Part shown: positions 60,201 through 61,952 of the stretch, piece by piece
How the letters are laid out: every line of letters starts with the position of its first letter
Position numbering within the stretch: position 1 is the stretch's first letter
Origin: Alphaproteobacteria bacterium
GTDB taxonomy: Bacteria; Pseudomonadota; Alphaproteobacteria; CALKHQ01
Direction: 5' to 3'
Assembly: GCA_041396705.1 (NCBI GenBank)
Contig: JAWKYB010000024.1
Location: forward strand, 1 to 61,952
DNA: 61,952 nucleotides
The notes under the pieces: model-generated
What the model saw: only the letters and a program-made list of their open reading frames with translations
Database searches by the model: none
Told to the model about the DNA's origin: nothing
Translations under genes and position numbers: made by a program

Positions 60201-61952
60201 GCAGCGCCGGCGTCGCCTTCCTCGCCGCCATCGATGCCAGCGCGGTGACCATCGACGGCAACGACATCGCCGGCAACAGCGACGGCATCGCCTTCGCCGG
60301 CGCCATCGGCGGCGACAGCACGGTCACGGTCAGCAACAACACGCGCGTCGCCTCGCTGGTGGACACGGCCGGCATCAACGACGACGCCATCGCGTTCGAG
60401 GGTGCTGTCAGCGGCGCCGGCACGGCGATCCTGATCGCCGACAACGCGCTGATCGAGGGCCGCGACCGCGGCATCTCGTTCGACGGCGCGGCGACGGTCA
60501 GCGATGCCTCGGTCACCATCCGCGGCAACACCGTCACCGGCCTCGACCTCGACGCCATCCTGTTCGACACCCTGCTGAGCAATGCCACGGTGCTGATCGG
60601 CGGCGCCACCGACGCCGACGGCAACACGATCGTCGGCGACGACGAGGCGCTCGACATCGACGCGATCGTCGGCGGCACCTTCACGCTGTCGCACAACACG
60701 CGGCTGGCCGGGATCACCGGCGACGGCATCGAGTTCGAGGGCGCGATCTCCGGCGGCGCCGCGATCGCGGTCACCGGCAACCGGGAGATCAGCGGCGCGC
60801 TGACCGGCGTCAACTTCGAGTCGACGGTCACCGATGCGACCGTCCTGATCGACGGCAACGGCACAGCGACCCTGAACGGCGCGGCCTACAACGGAGCCGC
60901 ACCGGTCAACCTGGACAACTTCGTGATCACCGCCGCGATCAGCGGGGCGGCGGGCAGCGCGATCGCCTTCACCGACGCCATCGGCGGCGCGTCGGCCGTC
61001 ACCATCAGCCGCAACATGATCACCGGCAGCACCTACGGCGTCAGCTTCGACACCATCGGTGCGACCGGCACGACCAAGGTCCACAACAACTTCATCCTCG
61101 ACAACGCCGAGGACGGGGTCGACTTCAACGGCTCGGTCAGCAGCCGGGTCGAGGTGTTCCAAAACTTCATCGCCGACAACGGCGGCGACGGCATCGACGT
61201 CGATTCGTCGGCCAGCGTCGGCACCGGCAACCTGTTCGTGCAGCAGAACTTCCTGCCGGGCAGCGCCTTCGCCCACGGCAACGGCGACTTCGCTTTCAAC
61301 CTGCGCGGCACCGGCACCCCGAACCTGGAGGCGAACTGGTGGGGCTCCACCGGCTTTGCCGCCATCGCGGCATCGCTGCGCCGCGTCGACGTGCCGGTCA
61401 CCGCGCAGGCGTCTGGTGTGGACACCAACATTCCGGCGGCGCCGGGGGCGACCGGACTCAACCCGTTCGCGTTCCAGAACAACCTGGTCTTCACCATCGA
61501 GCGTCCGACCACGCCGCCCGACGTCGACCCGAGCGACCTGGACTTCAGCATTCCGGACCAGACCGACCCGGCCTCGGTGCCCGGCGACGTGGCGTCGGGC
61601 CGCGCCGGCCTCGACTCGACCGAGACCAGCGAGAACATCTTCGCCAACCCGTACAACCTTTTCGGGGAGAGCGACCTGGCCGAGCTGTCGCCGGCGGCGG
61701 GCGGGCAGAGCTGCCAGCTTGTCCCGATCGAGGGCGGGCTGCGGTTGACCTGCGAGGCCAGCGGCGGCGACGCCAACGAGGCAGCGCCGAGCGACGACGA
61801 GGACTTCGGCGCGCTGTCGCCGGGGGCGGGCGGAACGCCGGCGCCGGCGCCGAACGTGCCCGGGCTCGATCCCGGGCTGACGCTGGAGGACCTGCTGAAC
61901 ATGTGGCTGTTCAACTTCGGCACGCCGCTGGACACGGCACCGGAAGCGCTCG
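57257..61952 (+). CDS. Giant parallel beta-helix exoprotein, C-terminal part, runs off the window
   Basis: Continuation of the gene at 54215. From about 57257 a single frame stays open for 1565 codons to the window end, with no stop. It is almost all one repeat pattern of about 40-60 residues: a strand, GN(T/A)xIxG, then DGIxF(x)GxI, e.g. AGNTIAGTNDAAIRFGNSF, IAGNDIAGNSDGIAFAGAI, ADNALIEGRDRGISFDGAA. These are right-handed parallel beta-helix coils (PbH1-like). Around 61340 the repeat ends at NLEANWWGST, then a Pro/Asp-rich spacer and a conserved-looking LTLEDLLNMWLFNFG. No lyase catalytic residues are recognised. Exported surface adhesin by inference. Confidence 0.8.

Noticed and set aside
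57092..61276. Two long minus-strand open frames (718 and 606 codons)
   Set aside because: They mirror the repetitive beta-helix gene. The plus frame has consistent GNT/DGI coils; the minus frames have none.

Overview
The window is very G+C-rich (roughly 70% by eye), densely coded on both strands, and protein by protein looks like a free-living alphaproteobacterium, possibly Rhodospirillales-like. The evidence for this is family-level only: Tat-exported sugar-binding protein with MalF/MalG-type permeases, DASS carrier, DUF486, DUF1223, TspO, liv ABC genes and alphaproteobacterial-style palindromic intergenic repeats. No rRNA, tRNA, CRISPR array or insertion sequence was found. Long open frames lie antisense to nearly every gene because of the base composition, and I have left them out.

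Layout. 0-5.2 kb: end of a GFA-family gene, tspO, an RTX calcium-binding exoprotein, an AstE/AspA-type deacylase and two small exported proteins. 5.2-9.2 kb: a sugar ABC transporter (binding protein plus two permeases, no ATPase) with a stem-loop after the binding-protein gene and a palindromic repeat pair between the permeases. 9.4-15.8 kb: a YncE-like propeller protein, a DASS anion carrier, DUF486, an aldo/keto reductase, two small secreted proteins (one Ivy-like) and a VOC protein. 15.8-21.7 kb: translationally coupled ThuA and Gfo/Idh/MocA genes, a divergent flippase-like protein, then an MFS transporter coupled to a frameshifted second Gfo/Idh/MocA gene. 21.7-30.1 kb: a decayed gene fragment, a chemoreceptor, a 1180-residue heparinase-like/beta-propeller protein, and two frameshifted genes (DegT aminotransferase, HNH endonuclease). 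30.1-36.1 kb: msrA, DUF1223, a glycoside-hydrolase-like protein, and livH-livF-livG preceded by a small secreted stand-alone Hint protein. 36.2-45.6 kb: two tandem paralogous peptidoglycan-binding-domain proteins, a substrate-binding protein/histidine kinase pair, a lipoprotein and gamma-glutamyltransferase. 45.7-54.0 kb: alpha-2-macroglobulin, pbpC and an M23 peptidase-like gene in one unit. 54.2 kb to the end: a giant exoprotein with a two-partner-secretion (FhaB-type) N-terminus and a long parallel beta-helix, running off the window.

Much of the right half is cell-envelope biology. The A2M/PbpC/M23 block, the paralogous peptidoglycan-binding proteins, gamma-glutamyltransferase and the giant adhesin all act in or beyond the periplasm. 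Ivy-like and Hint proteins are further exported candidates. Small frameshifts cluster in three places (about 19.6-20.0, 28.1-30.1 and 54.6-57.3 kb) while all other genes are clean. Most are one- or two-base changes in short runs and leave the conserved protein readable, so local consensus errors are at least as likely as real decay.

The best candidates for something undescribed are the secreted Hint protein (35572-36090), the duplicated Cys-helix/PGBD proteins (36272-40571), and the giant beta-helix exoprotein.
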